Positions 36,292 to 44,577 of a stretch of 64,000 bases of DNA are shown one piece after another. The DNA comes from a gamma proteobacterium HdN1 (GTDB lineage: Bacteria > Pseudomonadota > Gammaproteobacteria > Pseudomonadales > Ketobacteraceae). Where the stretch lies: contig FP929140.1 in assembly GCA_000198515.1 (NCBI GenBank), positions 4,066,527 through 4,130,526 on the forward strand, read 5' to 3'. Under the pieces are notes generated by a model. That model did no database searches. It saw only the letters and a list, made by a program, of their open reading frames with translations, and was not told the origin of the DNA. Each line of letters begins with the position of its first letter. The stretch's first letter is position 1. The position numbers were made by a program, and so were the translations under genes.

Positions 36292-36421
36292 TTCGCGCAA
36301 TGCAATAGAGCGTGGACGGTAGCGGTTTGCTGGCCAGTATTTGTCATTTGGCCAGCAATCAAAACACTGCCGCCAGTGGTGTAGTATTGATTTTCAAAAC
36401 AAGATCGTTTTAAGGCACAGC

Positions 36422-37258
36422 ATGAAACGTTACTGGGCGTCTGTTCTCCTTACCACTGCGGCATTGGGTGTGCCTGCCAGCGTAGTTTACGGGGCAGACG
36501 AGGCGTCAATCAACCAAGGTGCGGAGCTGGATGCTTCTGCCTCCACTGGCGCCACGAGTGAGGCGGAGGACGCAACTTTTGTTGCACACGAAAAGGATCC
36601 ATTGGAGCCGCTGAATCGCAAGATTTTTGCGTTCAACGACAGCGTTGATACTTACGCGCTGAAGCCAGTCGCAACGTTTTATCGTTCTGTTGCCCCCCAA
36701 CCCCTACGCCAAGGAGTGCATAATTTCTATGGAAACTTGCAGGAAGTGCGCACCATTACCAATGATTTGTTGCAAGGAAAGCTAGTGCAAGGGGGGCAGG
36801 ACAGTTTACGTTTTGCGATCAATTCTACTGTAGGGCTTTTTGGTTTTGTGGATGTTGCGGGGCGAATTGGTTTGACCTCCAACAAAGAAGATTTCGGCCA
36901 GACGCTATCGGTTTGGGGCGTGCCTGATGGCCCGTATCTCATGCTGCCATTTCTTGGCCCAGCAACGGTCACAGATGCCGCTGGGATGGCGCCTGAGTAT
37001 TTGTTGCATAACTACGTGAACCTTCCGGACATTTATTGGGGGGCTGGCGATCAGGGCTGGCAGTTTACGGGCATGTACGCCATCAGCAAGCGATCAGATC
37101 TGTTCGATGTTGAAAGTTTGGTGGTGGGCGACCGTTATAATTTTATTCGTGAAGCCTACCTTCAGCGCCGTGCCTTTTTGGTCAATGATGGAAAGATAGA
37201 CGATCGCGATCTGCTGAATGTGGATGATCTCGGCGACGATTTTTTTGAAGATGATTAG
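36422..37258 (+). CDS. mlaA: MlaA/VacJ family protein, phospholipid retrograde transport
   Basis: 278 aa from the ATG at 36422 (AAGG six bases upstream). The family signature is EKDPLEPLNRKIFAFND, then VPDGPYLMLPFLGPATVTDA. MlaA takes phospholipid out of the outer leaflet and passes it to MlaC. The N-terminal signal peptide (ASVLLTTAALGVPASVVYGA) has no cysteine, unlike the lipoprotein of E. coli, so it seems to be a Sec-cleaved or otherwise anchored form. The tail DRDLLNVDDLGDDFFEDD is strongly acidic. No other mla genes are in the window. Confidence 0.9.
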   Translation: MKRYWASVLLTTAALGVPASVVYGADEASINQGAELDASASTGATSEAEDATFVAHEKDPLEPLNRKIFAFNDSVDTYALKPVATFYRSVAPQPLRQGVHNFYGNLQEVRTITNDLLQGKLVQGGQDSLRFAINSTVGLFGFVDVAGRIGLTSNKEDFGQTLSVWGVPDGPYLMLPFLGPATVTDAAGMAPEYLLHNYVNLPDIYWGAGDQGWQFTGMYAISKRSDLFDVESLVVGDRYNFIREAYLQRRAFLVNDGKIDDRDLLNVDDLGDDFFEDD

Positions 37259-37459
37259 TGCCTTGAGCCATCGCGATTCCCTTTGAAGCGTACTGGCGCG
37301 GTGGTGGGCCAATATTTTGACTGTTTTTTGCTCTGATACGTTTCTTTGCTCTTTTCGTTCCCCAGAATTGCCAATCAAAGCTGGAGCGCTGGCTATACTG
37401 CTATTTGTAGGCAAGTTTAGCTACGGCGTTATCTTGTTTTTTTTATGGGGTTATAATTC

Positions 37460-38677
37460 ATGACACAGTCCGATGCACGACGGTGGCGCCGCTTTGCGCT
37501 ATGTTCGTCGCTGATGCTTGCGGTACCAGCGTCAGTTTATGCGGATGAGGCGCTTGAAAAGAAGTTTGCAGCGTTTCAGAGCCAAACTACAAATCAAATA
37601 CGCTCTTTGAAACGCCAGATACAGAATGAGCAAGAAAAGTTCAAAATCAATGGCTTTGCAACTGCCGGTATTACTCGCTCTGATAATAAAAACCGACAAT
37701 ACCTGAGAATCTCCGAGAACGATATTGATGATACCAACAACACGTTGGCAGATTCTAACGTAGGGATTCAGCTTACCTTTAAGCCACTGGATAAAATGGA
37801 GTTTGTAACGCAGATACTTGCGCAGGCGAAGGAGCAATGGGAACCAACCGTAACTTGGGCATACCTCAAATATCAACTGGATCCGCAATTCGCGGTAAAA
37901 GCCGGGAAGATGCGGCTGCCGTACTATTTGGCTTCCGAATATATTGATGTGGGTTATTCCTACCACTGGGTGCGCCCACCCTCTGAGCTCTATTCGGTGT
38001 TCATAGATAACTACACTGGCGTAGAGTTAGAGCACCGTTTCAATCTTGGTGGCGGTTGGGTAAACCAAGCAAAAATGTTTTACGGCGGCGTGGGGGAGCG
38101 TTATCGTGGGCACGCATCAGAAGAGAGCGCTACGACGGATGCATTTGATTTTGGAATGGAAAATGTTCGCGGTATAGAAGAGCGCATCTTTTGGGGGCCG
38201 TTATTGCTGAGAGCCAGTTATACGGCCGGCAAATTCAGGCTGGTTGTGCCGGGCTATGAGCAGGGATGGGTGTACGATCGTGATTATCGCTACATCGTTG
38301 GCGGGGTGCAGTATGATGATGGCGGCTTATATTTTACGGCGGAATATGCGAACTCAGAGATTGAAGATTACAGCAAGAATAAACCGTACACGACTACCCT
38401 CGGTTATAACATTGGGAACACGATGCCTTACATCACGCTATCTAGGGTGAACGATAAAGATCAGGTGTTTGGTGATACCCAGCAGAAGTCGATCTTGTTG
38501 GGCGTGAGATACTATGTGAATGGCAATATTTCCCTCAAAGCAGGAATCCAGCGATTTTCGGATTTTGGCGATACGGACGGCCAGTTTTCTTGGGTCGGTG
38601 GCGGGAACTCATGGGAGGCTCCTCCCATTGAGAAGTCCGTTAAAGTGTATAGCTTTTCCGTCAATAGCGTATTTTAG
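37460..38677 (+). CDS. Outer-membrane porin-like protein
   Basis: 405 aa. A Sec signal peptide (ALCSSLMLAVPASVYADE) is followed by a short coiled coil (QTTNQIRSLKRQIQNEQEKF) and then alternating beta strands, ending in aromatic SFSVNSVF with a terminal Phe as outer-membrane barrels do. The strands such as FKINGFATAGITRSDN and PYYLASEYIDVGYSYHWV suggest a 16-stranded or similar porin of the phosphate- or alginate-type group. Just upstream of a periplasmic binding protein-like gene (12 bp gap). The solute is not known. Confidence 0.75.
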   Translation: MTQSDARRWRRFALCSSLMLAVPASVYADEALEKKFAAFQSQTTNQIRSLKRQIQNEQEKFKINGFATAGITRSDNKNRQYLRISENDIDDTNNTLADSNVGIQLTFKPLDKMEFVTQILAQAKEQWEPTVTWAYLKYQLDPQFAVKAGKMRLPYYLASEYIDVGYSYHWVRPPSELYSVFIDNYTGVELEHRFNLGGGWVNQAKMFYGGVGERYRGHASEESATTDAFDFGMENVRGIEERIFWGPLLLRASYTAGKFRLVVPGYEQGWVYDRDYRYIVGGVQYDDGGLYFTAEYANSEIEDYSKNKPYTTTLGYNIGNTMPYITLSRVNDKDQVFGDTQQKSILLGVRYYVNGNISLKAGIQRFSDFGDTDGQFSWVGGGNSWEAPPIEKSVKVYSFSVNSVF

Positions 38678-38689
38678 GGGGATGCACTC

Positions 38690-39190
38690 ATGATCGGTTT
38701 TCGCAGCCCATTGGATAGACACAAAGCGCCTCTGGGAAAAAATGCGTATTCTGGAAAGAGAATTCAAAAAGCGAGTGTGGCTTCTGCCGTATTTGCCGCG
38801 TCCTGCTTTTTTACGGGTCAAGTTTGTGCAGATGTTGCTGTGATCGTAAGCTCAAAGAATAATGAAACTGCTCTGGATTCGGCAGCAATCAGTAATATTT
38901 TCCTTGGTAAGTTGTTAGCGTTTCCTAGTGGTGGAACGGTAATTCCGATTGATCAGGCGCAGGGAAATAGTGCTCGGACGGATTTTTTAAGCAAGGTATT
39001 AAAGAGAACTGAGGAGCAGTATAAATCCTACTGGGTGCGCCTAATTTTTTCGGGAGGCGGGCAGCCGCCCCTGCAGGTTAGGGATGATATGGAGGTGATT
39101 GATTTGGTGAGCCAAAACCCTAGCGTAGTCGGCTATGTGGATGCAGCGGCGGTTACGGGGGATGTGAAGGTTGTGTTTACCATCCAATAG
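38690..39190 (+). CDS. Small periplasmic binding protein-like (PstS-like) protein
   Basis: 166 aa with a signal peptide (SVASAVFAASCFFTGQVCA) after a long positively charged N-region. It has the PstS-like core ALDSAAISNIFLGKLLAFPS, then IPIDQAQGNSARTDFLSKVL and SQNPSVVGYVDA. It is half the usual length of PstS, matching the short substrate-binding proteins often found beside porins in marine gammaproteobacteria. It probably binds an anion such as phosphate. GGGGG lies nine bases before the ATG. It shares an operon with the porin. Confidence 0.75.
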   Translation: MIGFRSPLDRHKAPLGKNAYSGKRIQKASVASAVFAASCFFTGQVCADVAVIVSSKNNETALDSAAISNIFLGKLLAFPSGGTVIPIDQAQGNSARTDFLSKVLKRTEEQYKSYWVRLIFSGGGQPPLQVRDDMEVIDLVSQNPSVVGYVDAAAVTGDVKVVFTIQ

Positions 39191-39208
39191 GTAATCTTTG
39201 GTGCGGTT

Positions 39209-39243
39209 AAAAAGCTGACCTGGAAATTCAGGTCAGCTTTTTT
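39209..39243. terminator. Bidirectional intrinsic terminator
   Basis: AAAAAGCTGACCTG pairs with CAGGTCAGCTTTTT around GAAATT; A and T runs flank both arms. It ends the porin/PBP operon and the convergent unknown gene that ends at 39269. Confidence 0.92.
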
Positions 39244-39268
39244 GTTCTTGGATTGCGTCTTATCACTC

Positions 39269-39715
39269 TTAATGCCGGTAAGCTGTGATCACCCTGCCTC
39301 TTTTTGCGGCTCTGCGGAGAAAACGATCGGTGAGGGCGCCTCTTCTTCCCGATTGGCAGTAGCGTTCTGAAGGTGATTCTACTAACGTTGGGCCTACCTC
39401 GGCGATAGGCATCCAGCCGTGCGGAGTCCAATTCAAGATGACTTGGTAGTTATCGTACCAGCCGTCGGTCATCCGGTATCCACTCCTTGAATTCATGGGA
39501 TAAAAACAAACAAATGCATATTGATCGGATGCCCACATCCGTTGAATGTGAAGCCTTGTGCCCGCAAGATTGGAGGCAAAGTGTGGGTGCCTTTTGACTG
39601 CCGAAATGAGATGGGTTCGCTGTGGATCGTGCCTTCCGATCTCTTCGGCGTGCCCTAGGGAGCAAATTGGCACCATAAGTGCCATAAGTAAAAAACCAAT
39701 CATATGCTTACGCAT
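39269..39715 (-). CDS. Unknown secreted protein
   Basis: 148 aa from the ATG at 39715 (GAGGAG six bases upstream). Signal peptide: MIGFLLMALMVPICSLGHAE. The mature part is basic, with HPHFASNLAGTRLHIQRMW, QYAFVCFYPMNSRSG and a C-terminal RGALTDRFLRRAAKRGRVIT; the two Cys may form a disulfide. I do not recognise the family. Monocistronic, ending at the shared terminator. Confidence 0.7.
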   Translation of the reverse strand: MRKHMIGFLLMALMVPICSLGHAEEIGRHDPQRTHLISAVKRHPHFASNLAGTRLHIQRMWASDQYAFVCFYPMNSRSGYRMTDGWYDNYQVILNWTPHGWMPIAEVGPTLVESPSERYCQSGRRGALTDRFLRRAAKRGRVITAYRH

Positions 39716-39867
39716 GGAATCTCCTCGCTTTTCAATCAATAGTCCATCGACGGTTGCTAACTTTGTTTAGAGCAAGCGCACGTAAATGAATGTGATATTT
39801 CGGTGCAGGGACCACGAGTTTCTTTCACGTAAGTCGTGAGCTATGAATCGTGAACGGGAGTGTGCGT

Positions 39868-40662
39868 TTAGCGGATGCGTTCAGACTTTCCCAGCGTTGA
39901 GTTGGGTTTGGTTGCGGGATAGTATTCAGCGCGATGAGTGAGGTAGTGTAGGCGGCGGCGCAGGCTTCGGCGTAGTTTGCTGAGTTGCCAGAGGATGAAG
40001 GTGGAAAGATTGCGCCTTCCTGGCTGGCGGGTTTTTTCGACGCTGGTTTTGCGGGATGTTTCGTAAATTGCGTGGGGTTCGACGCTATAGCAGTTCAGGT
40101 TGTAGAGAAAGAAGCTATCGTAGAGCTTGTCGATCGGCATATAGATGTTCGCGCCGAAATCCAGAATCTCTTTCATTCCGGTGCGATTGACCACGTACCC
40201 CTGCGTTCCTAACGCGCCGCGCAGGGGGCGTACAACGGAATAGCCGTGGCTCAGAGGGCGCGCAAGTTTGCGTTTGCGAATTTTGAGGCTCATCAATCGA
40301 GTCAGGTGGAATGTATCCTCAAGTGCAGCAATCTCCCGAAGCAAATCGCCAAGCCCATGCTCTGCGACAACGTCATCTTCAAACAGGCAAATATGCGATA
40401 AGCCCGTATCATAGGCTTCCTGAATAAGCCGGTAGTGGGAGAGGTAACAACCCACCTCGGTGGCAGTGAGCTCGGTTTGCCGATAAAGCACGGCATCACG
40501 TTGGTTGAGGCGCTCACGACCTTGCAGGCTTGGCATCTCTTTGCGCCCGTCTACGGCAGGCCGAATACTGGCGAGGATGCCTTGGTCGCGAAGGCTGCGT
40601 TCGAGCGCGTTGGCGACGGGGTTTTCGGGGTTGAGCGCAATAATCCAAGCGGTAACATTCAT
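39868..40662 (-). CDS. Glycosyltransferase family 25 (LPS biosynthesis-type)
   Basis: 264 aa from the ATG at 40662; a TTG at 40719 would add 19 residues and neither start has a clear ribosome binding site. GT25 features: LTATEVGCYLSHYRLIQEAY, then ICLFEDDVVAEHGLG with the acidic motif, and GTQGYVVNRTGMKEIL. These transferases add galactose or a related sugar to lipooligosaccharide. The tail is strongly basic (KLRRSLRRRLHYLTHR), perhaps for membrane contact. No LPS gene cluster surrounds it, so it is an orphan. Confidence 0.85.
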   Translation of the reverse strand: MNVTAWIIALNPENPVANALERSLRDQGILASIRPAVDGRKEMPSLQGRERLNQRDAVLYRQTELTATEVGCYLSHYRLIQEAYDTGLSHICLFEDDVVAEHGLGDLLREIAALEDTFHLTRLMSLKIRKRKLARPLSHGYSVVRPLRGALGTQGYVVNRTGMKEILDFGANIYMPIDKLYDSFFLYNLNCYSVEPHAIYETSRKTSVEKTRQPGRRNLSTFILWQLSKLRRSLRRRLHYLTHRAEYYPATKPNSTLGKSERIR

Positions 40663-40825
40663 GCGGGCTGAGGCTGGCAGGCTGATGGATTGAAAAAACC
40701 AGCGCAAGTATCCTGACAATTTTAGGTGAGCACAAGTAATTTATGCGAGCACAAGTAGAGCCCAAAAATTTATCGGGCTCTGGCGAAACAAAGCGATCGG
40801 GCGATATAACGTCTGCTTTCGACCT

Positions 40826-40880
40826 GAATCAGTCGCTCGTCGAATCAGTCGCTCGTCGAATCAGTCGCTCGTCGAATCAG
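40826..40880. repeat. 16-bp tandem repeat, about 3.4 copies
   Basis: Units of GAATCAGTCGCTCGTC at 40826-40841, 40842-40857 and 40858-40873, plus GAATCAG at 40874-40880, essentially perfect. The array begins after the stop of the PilZ gene, overlapping its last codons on the minus strand. Confidence 0.96.
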
Positions 40881-41188
40881 TTTTCGATTTGACGAATGAC
40901 AACGCCGACGATGAATTTGTGGAGGTCGGGGATGGCGTCGACCCGTATTACCTCTACAGTCGCATTCAAAGGGGAGAAGTTGGGGCCATCGGAGGGGATG
41001 TTGACGCGCAAGCGCTCGCCAGCGCTGAGTTTCTTTTTGGTTTCCAGTAGCATCCCAGCGCCGCTTAGATTGCGACAGCGAGCTTCGTGGCGTTCCTGCC
41101 CGCCCATCTTGGTGAACGTGATTCCCGTATCAACATTCATGCGGATAAAGTTGCGTTTTTCTTCGTACTGGCGCGCAGTCGTTTGCAT
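40877..41188 (-). CDS. PilZ domain protein
   Basis: 103 aa from the ATG at 41188 (GGAGAAG six bases before it). The c-di-GMP motifs are EEKRNFIRM and CRNLSGAGMLLE. A single soluble domain. It would be a c-di-GMP receptor with unknown target; the nearby HsbR/HsbA system also acts on motility and biofilm, so a functional link is possible. Confidence 0.88.
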   Translation of the reverse strand: MQTTARQYEEKRNFIRMNVDTGITFTKMGGQERHEARCRNLSGAGMLLETKKKLSAGERLRVNIPSDGPNFSPLNATVEVIRVDAIPDLHKFIVGVVIRQIEN

Positions 41189-41528
41189 GGGCTTCTCCAA
41201 GCGGTTGTCGTATTTTCGTTATTTGGCTTGTGAACATTTGAGCGTCACCTATCAGTATACCAAAGATGTGGTGTTTGGCTATTTATTCGTCGGTTTCTAG
41301 GCGCTTGTGTGTGTTTCTTAAAGTCGGCGTGATTGATTTGGCGTATCTGTTTGCGTACTCTACGGATGTTTGCCATCACCCAATGGCTTTTGCTATTGGC
41401 TTTTGCTATTGGCTTTTGCTATTGACTTTTGTTATTGGAACCGAGTCTCCAGCGGGCAGCGTATGGCCTGTTGAATGAGATCCTCTAACCTTACTTTGAT
41501 TTGCTTGTGTTCGCTCATCAGAATCTCT
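41189..41528. other. Intergenic region upstream of hsbR with a 13-bp tandem array
   Basis: About 340 bp between divergent genes. At 41385-41436 four copies of GGCTTTTGCTATT (the fourth with two changes) lie 93 bases before the hsbR ATG. Nothing else recognisable, apart from AT-rich promoter-like DNA. Confidence 0.85.
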
Positions 41529-42725
41529 ATGAATCAGCTTGAACAAATTCGTGCACAACAAACGAGGGTTTTGCTTATTGAGAGCGACCCAACGACGCGC
41601 GATATGCTGCAGCAATGGCTGACGGAAGATAGTGCGTTGGTGTTAAGCGCTGGAAATGGACAGCATGGGATTGCGCTGTTGACCTCTTTTCAGCCGGATG
41701 TTGTGGTATGCGATATGCGCCTACCCGATCGTTTGGGGCTTGAGGTGTTGGAAATTGCACAGCGAGTTTGCCCCGACTCGCGTGTGATCATGACGTCCGC
41801 TGTTTCGGATACCGTTATGGTGGTGCAATCCTTGCGCTTGGGGGCGGCAGATTATCTATTTAAGCCCTTTAAGCAGCCGGTGATGCTGCTACATGCCGTC
41901 CGGCGGGCGGCGAGTGATGCGCGCTTGATGCTGGAGAACCGCCGCTATCGCGAAATGCTGGAAGAGAAGAATCGCGAGCTGAACGAAAGCCTGCGTGTGC
42001 TGCGTGAGGATCAAGAGGCGGGGCGCGCGGTTCAACTAAAAATTATGCCGCCACCGCAGAAGTCTTATGGGGCCATTGATATCAATTTCCGTATCAAGCC
42101 GTCTTTGTACTTGAGCGGAGACTTTGTCGATCATTTTACGATTAGCAAAAACCAAGTCGGGTTTTACCTTGCGGATGTTTCGGGGCACGGCGCATCGTCT
42201 GCTTTTGTGACGATCTTGCTTAAAACGATGACCAATCGCCTACGCAAGCGCTATGAGGATGTGTCTAGACGGGTACTGCTTCCTGCGGAGATTTTGGAGC
42301 GTGCGAACGAAGAGATGCTTTCGATGGGCCTAGGTAAGCATTTATCAGTTTTCTGTGGTCTGATTGATTTCGAAGCAGGCCAATTGGTCTACAGCTCTGC
42401 GGCTCATTATCCGCCGCCACGTCTTTTTATGGCGAATCATGTCCATGTGTTAGAAGATCACGGTTTGCCGGTTGGCCTGTTTCAAAACCCTGGCTATCAG
42501 AACCGCACTGTTCCACTGGCAGGGCACTTCGAGCTTTGGGCTTGCTCTGATGGTGCGCTTGAAGTGCTGGACGGTGCATCGCTTGCGCTTAAAGAGCAGA
42601 AACTCGTGGAAATCATGGAACAGGCGAACCATAATGTAGACAATTTCCTATCCCTTTTGGGGATTACCGAGCAGGCGTCGGTGCCGGATGATATCGCCGT
42701 GCTGCTGGTTTCGGGGCAATGCTAA
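41529..42725 (+). CDS. hsbR: HsbR-like response regulator with PP2C-type phosphatase domain
   Basis: 398 aa from the ATG at 41529. The receiver domain has Asp62 (VVVCDMRLPDRLG) and ends in DYLFKPFKQPV. A coiled segment (YREMLEEKNRELNESLRVL) leads to a SpoIIE/PP2C phosphatase domain with GDFVDHFTISKN, FYLADVSGHGASSAFV and SDGALEVLDG, and a C-terminal VPDDIAVLLV. In Pseudomonas HsbR, controlled by HptB phosphotransfer, acts as phosphatase or kinase on HsbA. The STAS partner gene follows, which supports the call. The kinase-like tail seen in Pseudomonas HsbR is short or absent here. Confidence 0.85.
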   Translation: MNQLEQIRAQQTRVLLIESDPTTRDMLQQWLTEDSALVLSAGNGQHGIALLTSFQPDVVVCDMRLPDRLGLEVLEIAQRVCPDSRVIMTSAVSDTVMVVQSLRLGAADYLFKPFKQPVMLLHAVRRAASDARLMLENRRYREMLEEKNRELNESLRVLREDQEAGRAVQLKIMPPPQKSYGAIDINFRIKPSLYLSGDFVDHFTISKNQVGFYLADVSGHGASSAFVTILLKTMTNRLRKRYEDVSRRVLLPAEILERANEEMLSMGLGKHLSVFCGLIDFEAGQLVYSSAAHYPPPRLFMANHVHVLEDHGLPVGLFQNPGYQNRTVPLAGHFELWACSDGALEVLDGASLALKEQKLVEIMEQANHNVDNFLSLLGITEQASVPDDIAVLLVSGQC

Positions 42726-42727
42726 CA

Positions 42728-42763
42728 ATATCAAGTACAAGCAAAATACCAAGTACAAGCATG
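42728..42763. repeat. 18-bp tandem repeat between hsbR and hsbA
   Basis: ATATCAAGTACAAGCAAA (42728-42745) and ATACCAAGTACAAGCATG (42746-42763), followed by a third degraded unit. It fills the gap between the two genes and may affect translation of hsbA. Confidence 0.85.
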
Positions 42764-42789
42764 ATTAAGTGCAAGTTGATGAGCGCAGT

Positions 42790-43404
42790 ATGGTGAAAGC
42801 GATGGGTGGCCACGCCTTGTATTCGGTGCACGATGGCGCTTATGTATTAAAGCTGACCGGTGATGTGCGTGTGCCGATGTGTGCAACGTTGGATCGTTTT
42901 ATTGAAGGGATGTTCAAGGACCCGTCTTTAAAAGGTGTGCTGATTGATCTTGGCGATACCGAGGCCATTGATAGCACGGCTTTAGGCTTGCTCGCGAAGA
43001 TCGCGATTTACTACGATCGCCAATTCCAAGCAAAACCTCTGTTACTCTCACCCAACCACGATATCACCAAGATATTGCTGTCCATGGGGTTTCCCCAAGT
43101 GTTTGATCTGCGAACAGGCGTGCAGAACGTTGGCACTCAAGGCCCAGCCGGTTCAAGCCCCGCTAAGTCTGCACCGCTCTCTACGCCAGCACCGCTCTCC
43201 GAGGTTCCATCGGTCGGTTGTTCCGAGCAGAACGCCTGTGACAAAGTACTCGAAGCGCACCGCATTTTGATGAGTATGAATGACAGCAACCGCGAGGCGT
43301 TCAAGGATGTTGTGCAAGCGCTGGAAGAAGTGCGCCAGCAAAAAGAGAGCGACTGCGACTGTGCGAAGGCAGAGCAGGTGGTGAGTCGGTCTTTAAAGCC
43401 CTAG
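42790..43404 (+). CDS. hsbA: HsbA-like anti-sigma factor antagonist (STAS domain)
   Basis: 204 aa from the ATG at 42790. STAS domain with the phosphorylated Ser62 (GDTEAIDSTALGLLAKIAI) and YVLKLTGDVRVPMCATLDRF, then KVLEAHRILMSMNDSNREAF near the C-terminus, as in P. aeruginosa HsbA (recalled). In Pseudomonas HsbA switches between the anti-sigma factor FlgM and the cyclase HsbD. A GTG at 42769 is a possible earlier start. A Pro/Ser-rich insert lies at about 130-160. Confidence 0.88.
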   Translation: MVKAMGGHALYSVHDGAYVLKLTGDVRVPMCATLDRFIEGMFKDPSLKGVLIDLGDTEAIDSTALGLLAKIAIYYDRQFQAKPLLLSPNHDITKILLSMGFPQVFDLRTGVQNVGTQGPAGSSPAKSAPLSTPAPLSEVPSVGCSEQNACDKVLEAHRILMSMNDSNREAFKDVVQALEEVRQQKESDCDCAKAEQVVSRSLKP

Positions 43405-43420
43405 TGGTTCTACGTGCGTT

Positions 43421-43465
43421 CCCTTCGGCTTCGCTCCCTTCGGCTTCGCTCCCTTCGGCTTCGCT
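43421..43465. repeat. 15-bp perfect tandem repeat, three copies
   Basis: CCCTTCGGCTTCGCT three times at 43421-43435, 43436-43450 and 43451-43465, between the convergent hsbA and transaldolase genes. The last copies take part in the hairpin at 43448-43473. Confidence 0.97.
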
Positions 43466-43473
43466 CAGGGAGC
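43448..43473. terminator. Hairpin between convergent hsbA and tal
   Basis: GCTCCCT (43448-43454) pairs with AGGGAGC (43467-43473); a further AGGGAGCG at 43483-43490 could pair with other repeat copies. The tail TGTTTTGG gives a weak U run rightward. Function as a shared terminator is plausible. Confidence 0.45.
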
Positions 43474-43498
43474 GTGTCTAGTAGGGAGCGTGTTTTGG

Positions 43499-44482
43499 CT
43501 AGGATTTTGATTGGATCAGTGTTTCGAGTTTGCGCTGATCTTCGGCAAAAAGCCGTATCCCTTCCGCAAGTTTCTCGGTGGCCATGGCATCTTCGTTCAT
43601 TTGCCAGCGAAACGTTCGTTCGTCCGTGGATTGCAGTGCATCGACGCTAGGGTCGTTCAAGTAAGCGATGGCGTCCGCCGTATTGAGTGTACGCACCAGC
43701 GCGCCATTTTGGCTTTCAAGCTGTTCGAGCAATGCGGGGCTGATCGTGAGGCGGTCGCAGCCTGCGAGGGCTTCAATTTCGCCGAGATTGCGGAAGCTCG
43801 CGCCCATCACGATGGTGTTGAAGCCGTGCGCTTTGTAGTAGCGGAAGATTCGCTGAACCGACAGCACGCCGGGATCTTCCTGAGGCGCGTATTCGGTTTT
43901 GCCAGAGCGGGCTTTGTGCCAGTCGAGAATGCGGCCGACAAAGGGTGAGATCAGGGTTACGCGCGCGTCGGCGCAGGCAAGTGCTTGTGCGAAACCAAAG
44001 AGTAAGGTGAGATTGCAGTGGATGCCTTCTTGTTCGAGGATTTTCGCGGCTTGAATGCCTTCCCAAGTGGATGCGATTTTAATGAGCACTCGCTCTTTTT
44101 GAATCCCTTGCGCGGCATAGAGGGCAATCAGTCTGCGGGCTTTGGTGAGGGTGGCGGCGGTGTCGAAGGAGAGGCGTGCGTCTACTTCGGTAGAGATTAG
44201 CCCGGGAATGATGGAGAGCACTTCGCAGCCGACGCGCACGGCGAGGCGATCGGCGAGTTCGGCGACGCTTGGGCGAACGTTGTGCTGTTTGACTTCACGG
44301 AGCACGGCATTGAAAAACAGCTCACTTTGCTCAGATTGCAGAGTTTTGAGTAGGAGGGACGGGTTGGTGGTCGCGTCTTGCGGCTGAAATTGACGGATGC
44401 TGGCGAGATCACCAGTATCGGCAACCACCGTGGTCATTTGGCGTAGTTGGGCAAGTTTGCTGCTGGTGTTTGGCTGGTTCAT
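43499..44482 (-). CDS. tal: Transaldolase
   Basis: 327 aa from the ATG at 44482. It moves a dihydroxyacetone unit in the pentose-phosphate pathway. Key residues: Asp in [11 protein letters not shown], Asn in [11 protein letters not shown], the Schiff-base Lys in [17 protein letters not shown], and [16 protein letters not shown] plus [13 protein letters not shown]. Length and motifs fit the TalB class. Upstream, the 15-bp duplication at 44486-44515 lies directly before the ATG. No strong ribosome binding site. Confidence 0.96.
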   Translation of the reverse strand: MNQPNTSSKLAQLRQMTTVVADTGDLASIRQFQPQDATTNPSLLLKTLQSEQSELFFNAVLREVKQHNVRPSVAELADRLAVRVGCEVLSIIPGLISTEVDARLSFDTAATLTKARRLIALYAAQGIQKERVLIKIASTWEGIQAAKILEQEGIHCNLTLLFGFAQALACADARVTLISPFVGRILDWHKARSGKTEYAPQEDPGVLSVQRIFRYYKAHGFNTIVMGASFRNLGEIEALAGCDRLTISPALLEQLESQNGALVRTLNTADAIAYLNDPSVDALQSTDERTFRWQMNEDAMATEKLAEGIRLFAEDQRKLETLIQSKS

Positions 44483-44485
44483 GCG

Positions 44486-44515
44486 TTTTTCAGTCCGATG
44501 TTTTTCAGTCCGATG
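44486..44515. repeat. 15-bp perfect tandem duplication upstream of tal
   Basis: TTTTTCAGTCCGATG twice (44486-44500, 44501-44515), ending or starting four bases from the transaldolase ATG, so it occupies its ribosome-binding region. Confidence 0.95.
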
Positions 44516-44577
44516 GTAAGTCTGATGTTTTGGAGACAGGTTTTCATTTTGAGCGCGCGATCCTGCGGTCAGGCGTG

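Noticed and set aside
37310-37350. A Pho-box-like sequence upstream of the porin/PBP operon (CTGTTTT..TCTGATA)
   Set aside because: The match to two CTGTCAT half-sites spaced by four bases is poor, so phosphate control cannot be supported.
43421-43490. CTTCGGCTTCGCT repeats as a CRISPR-like or REP element
   Set aside because: Direct copies without spacers and with unit 15 bp; no palindromic REP core and no cas genes.
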